Source: Calonectria ilicicola
Lineage: Eukaryota; Ascomycota; Sordariomycetes; Hypocreales; Nectriaceae
Direction: 5' to 3'
DNA length: 64,000 nucleotides
Assembly: GCA_020809705.1 (NCBI GenBank)
Contig: CP085825.1
Coordinates: 434,001-498,000 of the forward strand
Under the pieces are notes generated by a model. That model was not told the DNA's origin. It saw nothing but the letters and a program-made list of their open reading frames with translations, and searched no databases. A program made the position numbers and the translations under genes. Shown one piece after another: positions 20,575-32,626 of this stretch (its first letter is position 1; the number at the start of each line of letters is the position of its first letter).

Positions 20575-23500
20575 CTAAGCCTCCATATCGGGAGGCGTAT
20601 TGCCTAGTATAACATCATGTAGGATTCTAGCTATTGTATAATTTCCAGAACTAGAGGCATAATTGAGAGGTGTCGAGCAATTCCAATCCTGCGCATTGAC
20701 ATCTGCTTTGCCTGTATCCAAGAGAACTTTGACTAAAGCCTCATTTCTGCTCCCAATAGCAGCAAAATGAAGAGGTGTCCGACCATTCTTATCCTTCACG
20801 TTAACATTTGCTTTGCCTATATCCAATAGCATTTTGACTGAAGCCTCATTTCTGCTGCTATCAGCATCATCATGAAGAGGTTTCGGACCATTCTCATCTT
20901 TGGGTGTACTGGAAAACATTTTGAGTGGAAATGTCATTCTTCTAACAGTAGCAGCAGCAGCAGCAACATGAAGAGGTGTCTGGCCATTCTTATCCTTCAC
21001 ATTAACATCTGCTTTACCTGTATCCAATAGAAGTTTGACTACAGCCTCATTTCTTCTACTAGCAGCAGCAGCATGAAGAGGTGTCTGGCCATTCTTATCC
21101 TTCATATTAACATCTGCTTTGCCTGTATCCAATAGAATTTTGACTACAGCCTCATTTCCTCTACTAGCAGCAGCAGCATGAAGAGGTGTCTGGCCATTCT
21201 TATCCTTGATGTTGATATTTGCGCCACCAATTTTCAAAAGCATTGTTACCAGAGGCCCGCTTTGTAGTTTAATAGCAAAAGATAATGGAGTAAGATCGTC
21301 TTGAAAGCATGTGTCAATATTTACCTTATCCGACTCGAGGACCATTTTTGTAACAGTTTCGTCATTGTTCTGCAAGGCTGCAAATAGCAGGTTTGTCAGA
21401 ATGGTATCAACTGACTTGCTATTGGTGCTTCTTTTTAATAGGAGGTCAATGGCTTCCTTTTGTCCGTTGCAAATAGCGTAGGTTATAGGTGTCCCACCGA
21501 CGTTGTCTGACAAATTGAGTTTTGCACCTCTTCGGAGCAACGCTCTGGCAGTAGATATATCATTATTCCAGATTGAATAAATTAAGGGTGTTCGGCCATC
21601 AATATCTTTAAGATTTATCTTGGGTCTCCTCTTTAGGTATCGCAATGGAAACTTTTGGCTTGTGGGAACGCCTTCAATTAACAATTTCGCCACGCTCCCG
21701 AAGCCATTCATTGTGGCCCAACAGAGTGGGGATCGGCTATATGTTTGATCTTTGAAATCCAAGTCGGCATCTTTTTGCATAATCAAATACCTGACCACAG
21801 TTTCTAAGCCAAAATAAGATGCAATGATAAGGCTTGTGGTCCGTCGTGGAAATGGACCATTTTTACTGTGCCAGTGCCAGCGAAACCAACTGAAGCGAGA
21901 TCTTTTAAACGCGCATAATTCCAGTGCAGATTTTGTTAATTCCAATTGCTTTTCATGCGGAATTTGGCGAAAGTGCATAGGCCAGTTATTCGCAGGATAG
22001 TCGAGAAAAAGTAAGTCTTGAGCATATGTGGATCTATCGACATTTTTGTTGGAGTAACCCGAAAATTTGGAGTCTGAATAGAGCAGATACCAAATACAGA
22101 TGTTGACAAGGATGGAATGGGATAATTGTGGTTGTATCGACCCCTTCCATTTTGTACTTATGAGACAATCTTTGTTCTGAACTTGGTCATCAATCGGGAC
22201 CAGGAATTCCTTCACTGTTTGATGAAGGAGATATAATTTTGAATCCACAATCGTAATTAAGCCGCAGACATCTTGGAGAGTCTTGCAGAAGCGATCTTCT
22301 TGTTCTGGGCTCAGTTCATCGTATAATGAATTGTCTTGTGTCACTGACACTGCAGTCGCCATTTCTTTTGTTGTCAGGGGCCGCGCTGCAGCGACGACAA
22401 TATGAAGCATTTTTCTTGCCTTGTGGTCATCGCAGCTCTGGGAAAGAATCTTTTCATATGCCTCATCGACTGATTGAGGAACTGCAGTGGTAATTTGGAG
22501 TATGCTAAGTTTATCGATGGATATCGCACGCTTGATCAACTCCAATGTGAGCTGGGTCCATAGATAAGTACGATTAGGGACTTTTATGAGTTGTTCCAGT
22601 AAGATATTCTTCTCTTCAAGTGTCAAGCCCTTAGTTTGTGCTATCTCCTGGATCTTCATTTTGATGACGAGGTCAATCTCTTTCGAAATATTTTCCACTT
22701 CTTCGTCACCTTCGCCGCTCAAATGAACGATAGGAAATCTGCTGTCCTCGAGGGGCTGGAATCCTTGCCTTATACTATCGAAAGGTCGACTTGTGATGAT
22801 GAATTTCAAGTTGAGACACTGTTCCGATTTGTACAGTTTAGTAAGAGCCTCGAAAAGTTTGGTTCTGTCACCATCTTGACACTCATCAACCGCATCTAAA
22901 ATAATAATTATTTCGCCAGCATCACTGGCCTTTGCAGCAGTGATAAGAGTTGTCCACAATAAATCAAACGATTTAGTGAACCAATCGCTTTCCCTCTCAA
23001 ATTGTTCCAGAACAGAATCCGAAAGCAATGTCTTCGATTCCAAAAAGAGCTGCCTTAAAATACAACTTATTGCAGTTGTGGCCCCTTTTTGATCCTCAAC
23101 GTCTTTGAAGAAAAAGTAACACACGGTTGTTGTGCTGGATGATTTGATGATATTGTCGACAAGATGCTTCGTCAATACTGACTTTCCACAACCTGGGTCT
23201 GCAGAGACCCATAAGATCCTCGATGAGTCTTTGTGTCTCCACTTCTTAAACAATGTATGAGACTCGAACCATTTGCATGTTCCTGGAACAATATCGGGGT
23301 TTAGGTTCTTTCGATCTTTATATGGGCAAACGTATAAGGCACGTAGAATATTGTCGGTTCTTTTCGCTCTTTCACTGCTTTCTGCTAATTTAAAATGAAC
23401 ATTTCCGCTCAGATCGAATCTGCAGTGAGAGGCAGAAGCTTACCAGTTGAACTGAAAGCATCGGAATGATCAGGAGCATTCGCATTAACATTGATGGTTT

Positions 23501-23786
23501 GATTTGGTCCATTATAGTTGTAGTAGGTATTGACACGATTACCAACCTGGACATTGCTGCCATTATTGGCGTTCAAATGTTTAACGTCGTTTGACGAACA
23601 AAATTGAGGGTTTCGCAATTCCATTGTTGTCATTGCAGGAGAAAAATCTCTCGCACTCGGCCCAATTGATGCCCATGGCAAGACTACTTTGGCGGGAGCA
23701 TAGCCACTCACATGACCATTTTTTGTTGCCCAATAAGCAAGCTTGTTGAGATGAACAGGGTGGTCACATAGATGCACAATTAGCAT
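20575..23786 (-). CDS. NACHT-ankyrin NLR-like protein
   Basis: A STAND-type NTPase of about 1050 residues, the architecture of fungal NLR-like sensors. The main exon is 23384-20575; an intron at 23385-23443 (GTAAGC...AAATTAG) joins it in frame to an upstream exon ending at 23444. The NACHT domain carries Walker A SADPGCGKSVLTK and Walker B IIIILDAVDEC, then FIITSRPF. A winged-helix-like region follows (RPLTTKEMATAV, LLHQTVKEFL). About ten ankyrin repeats fill the C-terminal 400 residues. Several are nearly identical in DNA (KDKNGQTPLHAAAAS), and one is degenerate (TPKDENGPKPLHDDADSS). The N-terminal effector is unrecognised and includes an Asn-rich stretch (NANNGSNVQVGNRVNTYYNYNG). The start is uncertain: 23786 is the first in-frame ATG, 23633 a later one. 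Confidence 0.85.
20770..21285 (-). repeat. Tandem 105-base ankyrin-coding repeats
   Basis: Units begin at 20770, 20875, 20971, 21076 and 21181 (plus-strand phase, each at AAGAGG). Spacing is 105 bases except one 96-base unit that has lost three codons. The units at 20971, 21076 and 21181 differ at only a few bases. A GCA trinucleotide run sits inside each unit and encodes Ala runs. Near-identity suggests recent duplication or gene conversion. Confidence 0.85.
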
Positions 23787-26783
23787 TGGTGGACAGGTGA
23801 ATCCTGCATATGTATGCACAAATTATGCTAACCTGATATTTACCAAAGTCCTTGAAGTTGTTCACAGAAAAAAAGGCGGGTGATGGAATAAGTAACATCT
23901 AAAATTAGAGGAAATTTTATTTCTTGATAATTAGGCGCAATACACAATTTTAGCAGTGATATTCGGCTGCCATCGCTCAAGTTGGTATGTGATGAGCGTG
24001 CATCCAGCCATGAAGGCAACCCGACCATAAGCAAAACAAATCCCGCTCATTGAGCATATAGCGCGACTAAATAGATCGCAATCTTCTTTTCAGTTCAATG
24101 ATAAGATTTTTTCAAGTTTTTTTTTTGGGGGGTAAAAAAAGACCGACTGCAAGGATCGAGCACGGTGTGACAATTACTAGTTTTTGATGAATTGATCCAT
24201 CACTCTGCGCGGTCAAACCTGTCAACTCGCTGTCCGTGCGAGGGACGCCAACACTGTGTTTTAGCTAGCGCAGACTCGGAGAAATCTGCTGAGATTTGTA
24301 AGGGAGGGAGATGTACTGTCAGAGCTTAGTTGGGTAAGGGAAGAGAGATGAAATCGCGTTTGGCGCAACGCTCCTCGTGCGCCTGACCCTCGAACACGGT
24401 TTCAAGTCGTGTAACTTGAGAAACATTTCTTAATCCTGGGGATACAGGCGCTAGTATTAAAATTTACTAGTGTATTTTTGTCTAATATTTCACCCTTAGT
24501 CACGTCTGGCAACTACTGTCCAACTCGATGACACAGTGGATATAGGGTAGTTGCACAGAATTAAACTCATGCATGAAAAAGGAGATCTTTGATCATTTGA
24601 GAATACGACAAGGTATATTAAATGGAATTGGAGATCGGTTTGAAGAATTTGTTGATAGGATTAATGGTTTAAAGTTTTCGCCCTTTGTTTTCCACTACGA
24701 TTACCACCTACATAATCCACTCGTTCATTTGGCCGCATATTCGACCTTATATTTTGAACAAGCACCTGAATCTAACTGCGTAAACATGAACCAAATCGTC
24801 ATAAAAAACATGCATCTTGATTCTCTTATTTTTTTTGGTCGTTCTAAACCGAACTAAACCCACAGGTGGATTACATGTCTTTGGAATAGTCACACTTGGA
24901 GGGCAATGACACGCCTCTATCATGATTGTTTTGAAGCCGAAATTTTGGACGGTACGCTGACAAACTCAGAACCGGTAGTCTGGATTAGCATTTTCCCCAT
25001 CCACCCTAAATTTTGTACTATTGGTACTTTCCAAAGAAGAAGGGCATTTAAAACGACGGAATTGGTCAATGGAGGTTGACCGAAATCGCTAGACTGAGGG
25101 TGCTTCCTCGCCCTTCAAAAGCTCACGCCACGCCACTAAATTAGGCTGAGAGAGGAGAAAAAAAAACGAAGGAAAAGATTTGACACGCGTGAGTGAATGC
25201 ACTAACGTGTGGACTAGCTTGGGCCTTACCCGCGTTGGAAACCGAGGACACGGGCACTTGCACCTCGCAGCCGACGGGCCATGGTTGGTTACACGGAAAA
25301 TGCGGTGTCTCAGGCGCTTCGGAATCTGTGCGAGTCTGGACCCTTTTCCATCAGCCGACGGCCCTTTGCCCAAGGGCTGTAGTCTGTGGCGCCAGGGATG
25401 AAGTCATTATGATAGCGGAGTAACAACAGCGTGATGGACACCTCGGTCACTGAAACGGCGACTTGTTAATGCGCCGATTGAAAGCTGGCCTACCTCGTGA
25501 TGCTGACGACGGACCAATTGATGGGTATGGATCTGATGAGCTGCAAGAACTTTTTCTACGGATTAAGCCACGGCGTCAGCTATCGAGGCTGGTTTAATGC
25601 GCAAGCCTTGGGTTGATGTGGGTATGGACTTCAGAGACTGAATATAGAGCCTTTAATGAGCAAGTTTACAGCCTACTATGGCCGTAGTTGTTCGCGGCCC
25701 GCGTTTTCCCGCATGCCTCGATGTCCACAGTGGCACAGAGCATATGTTCGAGTTTGATGGACAGGATCGGCGAACGTATGTTTCCCAAGAGAGGTTGGCG
25801 GGTACTTTAATGTCTCCTGCCAGGAATGCCGTTTCGCTGAAAGCGTCAGCGGCTGCGGGCCATCAAAATGGTTTTGTTTCCGCCATGTGATGTATTTGCG
25901 GCAAAGTGAGGCTCAATGGGGAATGGACGGCTGATTTGGCGAAACCGAGATAGAGGTGTTGTAGTGAAGGTCAAAGTGATATTGAGAAATATACTTTCTG
26001 TGGTTTTAATTGCGGCGGCCGAAAGAGGAAAAGAGGCAGATAAATTTATTGGCGACCTGTAGCTTCAAAGGCAAATGAGAGGGGCATGTGCGACGGCGGC
26101 AAGGTACAGCACTTACGGGAAACATGGGGATTCCGACGAGCTGGGCAAGGAGACAGCTTGGCGATCGTTGGGTTCCGTCTTGTCGCGCTTGGCGACTTGG
26201 CAAATGAAAAGGCTGGGTTGGAATCACGTTGCGGCGGTGGTTTGGGAGGGTGACTTGCAGGCTTGGCGATCTCTTGGTTCGGGACTACCGCGTGGGAATA
26301 ATGCGCCTGTGGTTTTTGTCTCGGCTTGGTGATGGGGATTTGGTTCATGCCAAGCAGGACTGCATGCGAAAATTGACGACGAGGAAGATGGGATGAAGCA
26401 GAAACAAAACAGATATCTGTTAGTGATTCATGGACGAGTGCTTTTTTGACTGACCTCTCTCAACATGGTGAATCTGTACAAATTGCCAAATCGGGGAGCA
26501 GTCGGGCTCCTCTCCACGCAGCGTGCGCGCACACATGACGGACCTCAGACGATCTCACTCTCAGCTTCCAGGCTTCTTCGGTCGGAGACGCCGTTTCAAA
26601 CATCAATCGATTCCGACGGGCAATGATACGAAAACCAAATTCTTGGCACCGGCTGATGGGATGGAAAACCCAGGTTCCAGACCTCAGCCTGCAGATGATG
26701 CAGAACGCGTAGTCCAAACAGGCGTATGTGGGGATGCGAGGATGTGAGGATGCGCGGGAGCCATACGGACAGAGAGCAAGCAG

Positions 26784-26789
26784 CACGTG
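26784..26789. promoter_or_regulatory. CACGTG site upstream of phosphate transporter
   Basis: CACGTG followed by a G run, about 1.6 kb before the transporter ATG. The bHLH phosphate regulators Pho4/NUC-1 bind CACGTG and favour flanking G. A role is inferred only. Confidence 0.3.
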
Positions 26790-27083
26790 GGGGAGGATAG
26801 ATTGCGTGGAGGGGGTGCATCTCTGTTTTTTTGCACGTCTTTTTTCGCAAGAGAACCTTTTTTCCAAGGTTAAATTTTACCATAACGTTTAGCAAATCTG
26901 ATGGACCTGATGGGCCTGATGGAGCACAGGATGAGCTGAGTGCCCGCTTCGAGACTGCACCGAAGGATGGAGAGGCGACCGAGGAGCCAAGACGCCAGGG
27001 TTCGATCGCCGAGACGGAAGACGGGAAGGGCCAAGGAGAGCCATCTCGCGGCTCACGGGCCCTATCAGAGCCGCTGGAGATCA

Positions 27084-27089
27084 CACGTG
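27084..27089. promoter_or_regulatory. Second CACGTG site
   Basis: The core of an ACACGTGT palindrome, about 1.3 kb before the transporter ATG. Same reasoning as the site at 26784, with a less favourable flank for Pho4-type factors. Confidence 0.25.
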
Positions 27090-28120
27090 TGGCCAACTCC
27101 CCGCTGTGGTTTGCTGGGAGCCGGGTGGTGGCCAGGGGATATCGGGGCGGATATGGGGGACATGGCCCAATGAATGCACACTGAATGGGCAATGAATTGG
27201 GGGCCGTCCTGGGCGATGGCCTGCAGGTGGACTCGCCCCAACTGCCCCATTGCCAAGCCGTTGGTACTGGGCCCTTGTCCAGACTGGGAACCGAACGACA
27301 AGCGACGAGCACAACACTCGAGCTGCAGCGTGCGACGGACCTATGGCACGCATTTTGGACTTTTGCGCACATGCTCTGTTTCTCGTTTCGTATCACCGTC
27401 GAGGCCGCCTTGCAGCCCTGGAGCACCCCGGTCACAGCGCAAACTCTCTCTTCAGGGTCCAGGGATAATCTTCCAACCAGTGTTCCACGCGTCTTCCATT
27501 GGCATAGTCCATCATTTCACCATCCCTGGATCCTGTTGTTCAACTTGGACAAATTAGGGAATTCTACGCCGTATGCACAATTAAATAAAAAAAAAGCTGT
27601 GCTCAGGGAGGAGGATTGTTGCTCTGTACACGCCTCTCTTAGATCCAACGTGGGAAAAAAGAGACGAAAAAAAACACCGACGCTTCTTCAATCGCCACAG
27701 CCAGCACATTCAATGGCGTCCAACCATCATAGCCGAGAGATCAAAAACGCCTCCGAGACAACTGCTAACCCCAGTTCAAGCACCGACAGGCGGGTCCCGT
27801 CAAACCCGCTGCAGGCTCGTGGCTTCTTCGGTGAGCCAAGTGGGCAAATACGCACACGCACACTTGCACCACCACGCTGTGGCCACGCCCCCCGACACGC
27901 CCCCCCGCTACTGCGAACCAGCATGGATCACCACCGCAGAGAAGTGCTCTCGTGCGAGATACGACAGGCAGATTTTGCCTTCAATATCGAAAAAAGGACC
28001 CACGCCCTAGGTGCAGGGTCCATCTGCTGCTCCGTTTGTAGATCCCCGGTGCAAGACATGGGACACACACTGCACAAGACACACACGCCCACGCCCTCTC
28101 TGTCTCGCTCTCGGCCTCAT

Positions 28121-28131
28121 TTATATATAAA
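28121..28131 (+). promoter_or_regulatory. TATA box and C/T-rich leader of the phosphate transporter
   Basis: TTATATATAAA lies about 240 bases before the ATG. It is followed by pyrimidine-rich tracts at 28186-28216 and 28280-28300, typical of strongly expressed fungal genes. Confidence 0.55.
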
Positions 28132-28366
28132 CCTCTGGCTTGGCTCGTAACTTTGTCCGAGTGTCTCTGGTCTCTCATCCGCAGCAACCACTTCTTCCCT
28201 TCTCCTCCTTTCCTTCTAGAAGCGCAGATCGCATTCGTCGCCTTGCTTTCACACTGACTTTTACTACCTTTTTTATTTTTAAACTCCCTTGATCCCCCCG
28301 TCATATCTCCAACCAACTGCAACTCGACCACTCTACGCGCTCACCTAGAGCCACCAAGCCGCCGCC

Positions 28367-30289
28367 ATGGTGCTCCATCAATATGACTACGTCTTTGCCA
28401 TTGGCACAATGTTTGCTATGCTAGATGCCTACAACAACGGTGCCAGTAAGTAGCCGACGATTAAATCAACCCCCAGTTTTCACTCAGTCGCACAATCTAA
28501 CCCCACACTCTCCAGACGATGTCGCCAACGCCTGGGCTACCAGTGTTTCTTCCCGATCCATCACCTACCGACAGGCCATGATCTTCGGAACCGTCTTCGA
28601 GCTTCTCGGCGCCATCTGCGTCGGTGCCCGTACCGCTGATACTATCAAGAACGGCATTATCCCCAACTCTGCCTTCCGTGGCGATGCCGGTGTTCAGATG
28701 CTCGCCTTCACCTGCGCCCTCGCTGCCGCTTCCTCTTGGGTCATGTGGTGCACCAAGAACTCCGCCCACGTTTCCTCCACCTACTCCCTCATCTCTGCCG
28801 TCGCTGGTGTCGGTGTTGCTACCGTTGGCGCTTCCCAGGTTCAGTGGGGATGGCACGACGGCAAGGGTCTCGGTGCTATCTTTGCTGGTCTTGGAATGGC
28901 TCCCGCTATCTCGGCCTGCTTCGCTTCTATTATCTACCTTTTGATTAAGTTTGTTGTTCATGTTCGCAAGAACCCCATTCCTTGGGCTGTCTGGACCTCT
29001 CCCTTCTTCTTCCTAGTCGCTGCCACCGTGTGCACTCTCTCCATTGTGTACAAGGGTTCCCCCAACCTAAAGCTCAGCAGCAAGCCCGGCTGGTATATTG
29101 CTGCTGTCACCATGGGCACTGGTGGTGGTGTCTGTCTTCTTGCCGCTCTCTTTTTCGTTCCCTTTGTCCACGCCAAGGTCATCAAGAAGGATTACACTGT
29201 CCGCTGGTACCACGTCTTCCAGGGTCCTCTCCTGTTTAAGCGAATTCCCCCTCCCGATGCCTCTGAGGCCCGCGTCCCCAACTACGCCGTTGTCCAGCAC
29301 GATGAGGATGAGCAGCCCTCTTCCCGCGGCACTGATTCCATCACCGAGGCCGGCGAGAAGGGCAAGGACACCAAGGACATCTCCAACACCAACGAGCAGA
29401 GCCTCGAGGCTGCTCAGGCTACCTACAAGGAGCTCGTCGCCCAGGGTGAGGAGCGCTTCCACGCCAAGCTTCGCCAGAAGCGTGGTCCTCTCGGTTGGGC
29501 CATGCGCACTCTCCACGAGAACCCCATGGGCCCCGGTCAGATCTACGAGCTCAACAACATGCGCATCCTCGCCAAGCGTATCCCTGCTATGATCACTGCT
29601 GGTCTTCTCTACGGTCTTCACTACGACATCCACGCCGCCCAAACTGGTATCTCTGGCACCCCCGAGGGTGAGCGCATGGCCCGTGTTTATGCCCACGCCA
29701 AGAAGTATCCCAACGAGGTTGAGCATCTCTACTCCTTCATCCAGGTTCTTACTGCTTGTACTGCCTCCTTTGCCCACGGTGCCAACGATATCGGTAACTC
29801 TGTTGGCCCCTGGGCTGTCATCTACTCCGCCTGGAAGACTGGTGATGCCGCCGCTGCTAAGGCCGCTGTCCCCGTCTGGCAGCTCGCTGTTCTTGCTTTG
29901 ACCATCTCTCTCGGTCTCATCACCTATGGTTACAACATCATGAAGGGTAGGTTACTTTCCACCGCAGCTTGATATGATCAACTAGCTAACTCCGTATAGT
30001 CATGGGTAACAAGATCACCTACCACTCCCCCAGTAGAGGCTGCTCTATGGAGATGGGTGCCGCCATTACCGTCCTTGTTTTCTCTCAGTACTCTCTCCCC
30101 GTGTCCACCTCCATGTGCATTACTGGTGCCACCGTCGGCGTCGGTCTGTGTAACGGTACCTTCAAGGCTGTCAACTTCCAGCGAGTCGGTCTCTTGGTCC
30201 TTGCCTGGATCATGACTATTCCCATTGCTGGTACCATCGGTGGCTGCCTTATGGGTCTTATCCTCAACGCCCCTCACTTCTCCTCCTAA
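28367..30289 (+). CDS. pho89: Sodium/phosphate symporter of the PHO4 family
   Basis: A high-affinity phosphate permease of 599 residues in the plasma membrane. Exons are 28367-28445, 28516-29946 and 30000-30289; both junctions keep the frame. The ATG sits in a strong GCCGCCATGG context. The N-terminal PHO4 signature GANDVANAWATSVSSRS is split by intron 1. Its duplicate in the C-terminal half reads FAHGANDIGNSVGPWAVI. These paired signatures are the phosphate and sodium sites of the family. The large cytoplasmic loop (residues about 280-400) is acidic and Ser/Lys-rich (QHDEDEQPSSRG), a probable regulatory region. Codons strongly favour C in third position, unlike neighbouring accessory genes, which suggests high expression. 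Phosphate-starvation control is likely from family knowledge. Confidence 0.95.
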
Positions 30290-31750
30290 AAGGTCACTCA
30301 ACACCGACATCTCGGTTCAATCGCAAATCCACAATACCAAAAGCAACCATGAATAGAATAAAGTACATTTAGATTTTTTATCACATATACGTAATGAGGG
30401 GAATGGATGGGTATAGACAGGGGCTATACTTTGGGCACAGTTGGCGAGTTTTTATTTAGATACCATAACATCGAGTTGCAAAATTTAACATGTTCACATA
30501 TGCATATCTCAATGAGTGATTATGAAGTTAATCTAAGAATATGATTGATTAGTATTGAATCTAGCCTTTGCTTCAAAGGGCACCTGCTCTTGCGAGAAGG
30601 AAACAGTAGATATTGCCGTGAGGCGAAGAACAGTGAGATGTAGACAGTGAGGCTCATACCCAGCCTTTGACAGTGACCAAGACTGGATACCCAATCCCAA
30701 AAGGGTTCCAAATTTTTAGTTTTCTTGGAGCCTGATGTGAAGAGATTTCGGCTGTTGCACACACCCAGCGGCTAAGCTTTCAAGGCGCATCGTGAGATGC
30801 CCAAATGGGCAACAGAACCAAACTTCACAAAAGCTTCAACAATGACAAAAAGGCGATTCTGCCTGCGTGAGGGGGAGGAAAATTTCTAAGAATATGATTT
30901 AGCACTCAGACAGTAGTCTAATAGTCTCCTTGTTGGCAATTAGAGTAATTGACCAACCTGTGTCACTCTCGCGCTTCCCACTATCTTGCTTAGGATTTGT
31001 GACTCTATTGTTTTGATCACTTTCAATCGCTCTTAGCTGAATTGATATGACGATAACGACTTGGCCTCGATAGTTAATTGGCCGAGCCAAGCAGGGACCG
31101 GGATCTACAGATTGATAAGTCAGGCTCGTGTGTTATTTAGTGTGGTGTTTTGGGGCCAATTGCGGCCGTGACCATCTTCCTTTTACTTTTATCTTGATGC
31201 AGGCTAGTCCGGGCATCTTACCTATGTAACACCAGTCTGTATGAGTGATTTAGACTACTTGTGAGTGTGATATATAATCTAAGCAGCTCGTTCTCTCCCT
31301 CGAGACTTAGCTACAATTGCGCTGCATCGTCCAGTAAACTATCTAAGATTTTACCGTAGCTTTCTTCCGTGGATAATATGACGCTGAGTTTGAACAACGA
31401 TGACTCTTCAACCGCCTGATTATTTGCATCAACGTGAGAGTCTTACCGCGAGGCATCATCCGTGATGCTAAACAAACCACTAGCAAGCAGGCTCTGACGT
31501 TCTGTTTTGCGCCTTAAACTTTTCTCGGTATACAATTCACACGCGACGCGTAAATTTTCAATGACGATTGGATTCCTCGCAGACCCTGCATCATACTTCC
31601 CAAAGCTGGCAAGTAACATTTGTGCCTTTGAAAGACTGTTCCGGAGCGGTACCACACAGCCCAAGTCACCAAATTGCGCCAATCCCAAGACCAAAGAAGA
31701 AACAGGAACAAAGTTTACCATAAATGGTAACCTTTTTGGAATCTTACTCT
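30290..31750. other. Intergenic, no gene seen
   Basis: About 1.4 kb, AT-rich, with scattered short frames that lack motifs. The minus-strand frame 31443-31750 does not continue the esterase homology that begins just beyond it. Confidence 0.5.
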
Positions 31751-31762
31751 GTGAGGCTGTAA

Positions 31763-32626
31763 GGTTACTGAGCAAATCCATATTCTTGATAGCCCCGCTT
31801 GGGGGCCAAGACGAGACGGAAAACATCATCAATAGCATTCTCGTCACCAACAATTTCTTGGGCCCGGTTGCGGTAGTTGACAGAGCTGTTGTAAGGAATA
31901 ACATTGTCCACGGTACCATGCCAAGACAGCAACTTGTGATCAGTCTTGTGTAGGCCGCTCAGGTTGGGGTCAGACTGAAGAAGCCAGTTGAACTGAACAA
32001 GAGACTCGGTGAACAGCCACGCGAACTCATCGTAACCCACGGTGCTAAGATCGAAATAGAGGTCCTTCTTGAGGAAAACCCGGATCCAGGTGTCAACAAC
32101 AAAGAATGGGGCTCCGACACGTTCACCCGTTGATGAGATTGTCGTGTCAGCAAAGCCGGCAAATCCAGTACTGGGCGAGATACTAAATGACAATTTCTCG
32201 CCGTCGGGGTTCGTGAGTCCCTTAATTATCTTTGCGACAATTGTCGGGGCATCATTGCTGATAGTAATTGATACACCATCACAATCAACAATCTGACCCA
32301 CTGCCTGAAAAGGGTCAAACTTGCCTTCGCCAATGTTTTGAATGACTTCGTCTTAAAGTTCGTCAAGATTATCACACTTCTCCAGCGCCAATTCGACAAA
32401 ACGCTCAAGCTCACAGGACGACGGGTAAATTCCAGCTGCGCTAAAGACCACCCGGGGCCAGAAGCTAGCCAGTTGAAGTTCGGCGAAATTCAAGGCTGGC
32501 GCTCTAGCGAGGATTCCGTCAAAGTCATGGAGATAATGATGAGCCACGTAGACGCCTTGCCGACCACCGTTTGAGCATCCGCTCCAGTACGAGTGATGCG
32601 GTTTGGTGCCGTAGTGAGCCTCGGGA
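31763..32626 (-). pseudogene. Decayed tannase/feruloyl esterase fragment
   Basis: The family (PF07519) hydrolyses ester bonds of tannins and feruloylated polysaccharides outside the cell. Homology starts at PEAHYGTKPHHSYW and includes the nucleophile box GCSNGGRQG and FDGILARAPALNF. It then crosses an in-frame TAA after KCDNLDEL and continues as KFDPFQAVGQIVDCDG. It ends at LSWHGTVDNVIPY (acid region) and FRLVLAPKRGY, where the family has the catalytic histidine (APGVGHC-like). So the N-terminal half with the signal peptide is absent, a stop interrupts the middle, and the catalytic His end is replaced. The upstream 200 bases hold no recognisable exon. It is divergent from the dioxygenase at 33296. 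Confidence 0.75.

Larger units (their letters stand above)
23787..28366. other. Long stretch without a convincing gene
   Basis: About 4.6 kb. The first 1.3 kb is AT-rich and may include undetected 5' exons of the NACHT gene. A T-run and G-run pair lies near 24110-24135. From 26 kb the DNA becomes GC-rich and shows long overlapping open frames on both strands (for example 26596-27435 minus and 27185-28150 plus). These lack motifs, have proline/serine low-complexity composition and look like by-products of GC content. Two CACGTG sites, a TATA box at 28121-28131 and a C/T-rich leader (28186-28290) mark the last part as promoter and leader of the phosphate transporter. Confidence 0.5.

Noticed and set aside
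24573..24857. A 94-codon plus frame in AT-rich DNA
   Set aside because: No motif, no splice partners, and base composition like the surrounding spacer; probably chance.
26596..28150. Long overlapping open frames on both strands (up to 321 codons)
   Set aside because: Both strands are open at once in GC-rich DNA, the products are low-complexity with no motifs, and the codon pattern does not match neighbouring real genes.
29067..29777. A 236-codon minus-strand frame inside the phosphate transporter
   Set aside because: Shadow of biased codons in the transporter; the product has repetitive composition and no motif.
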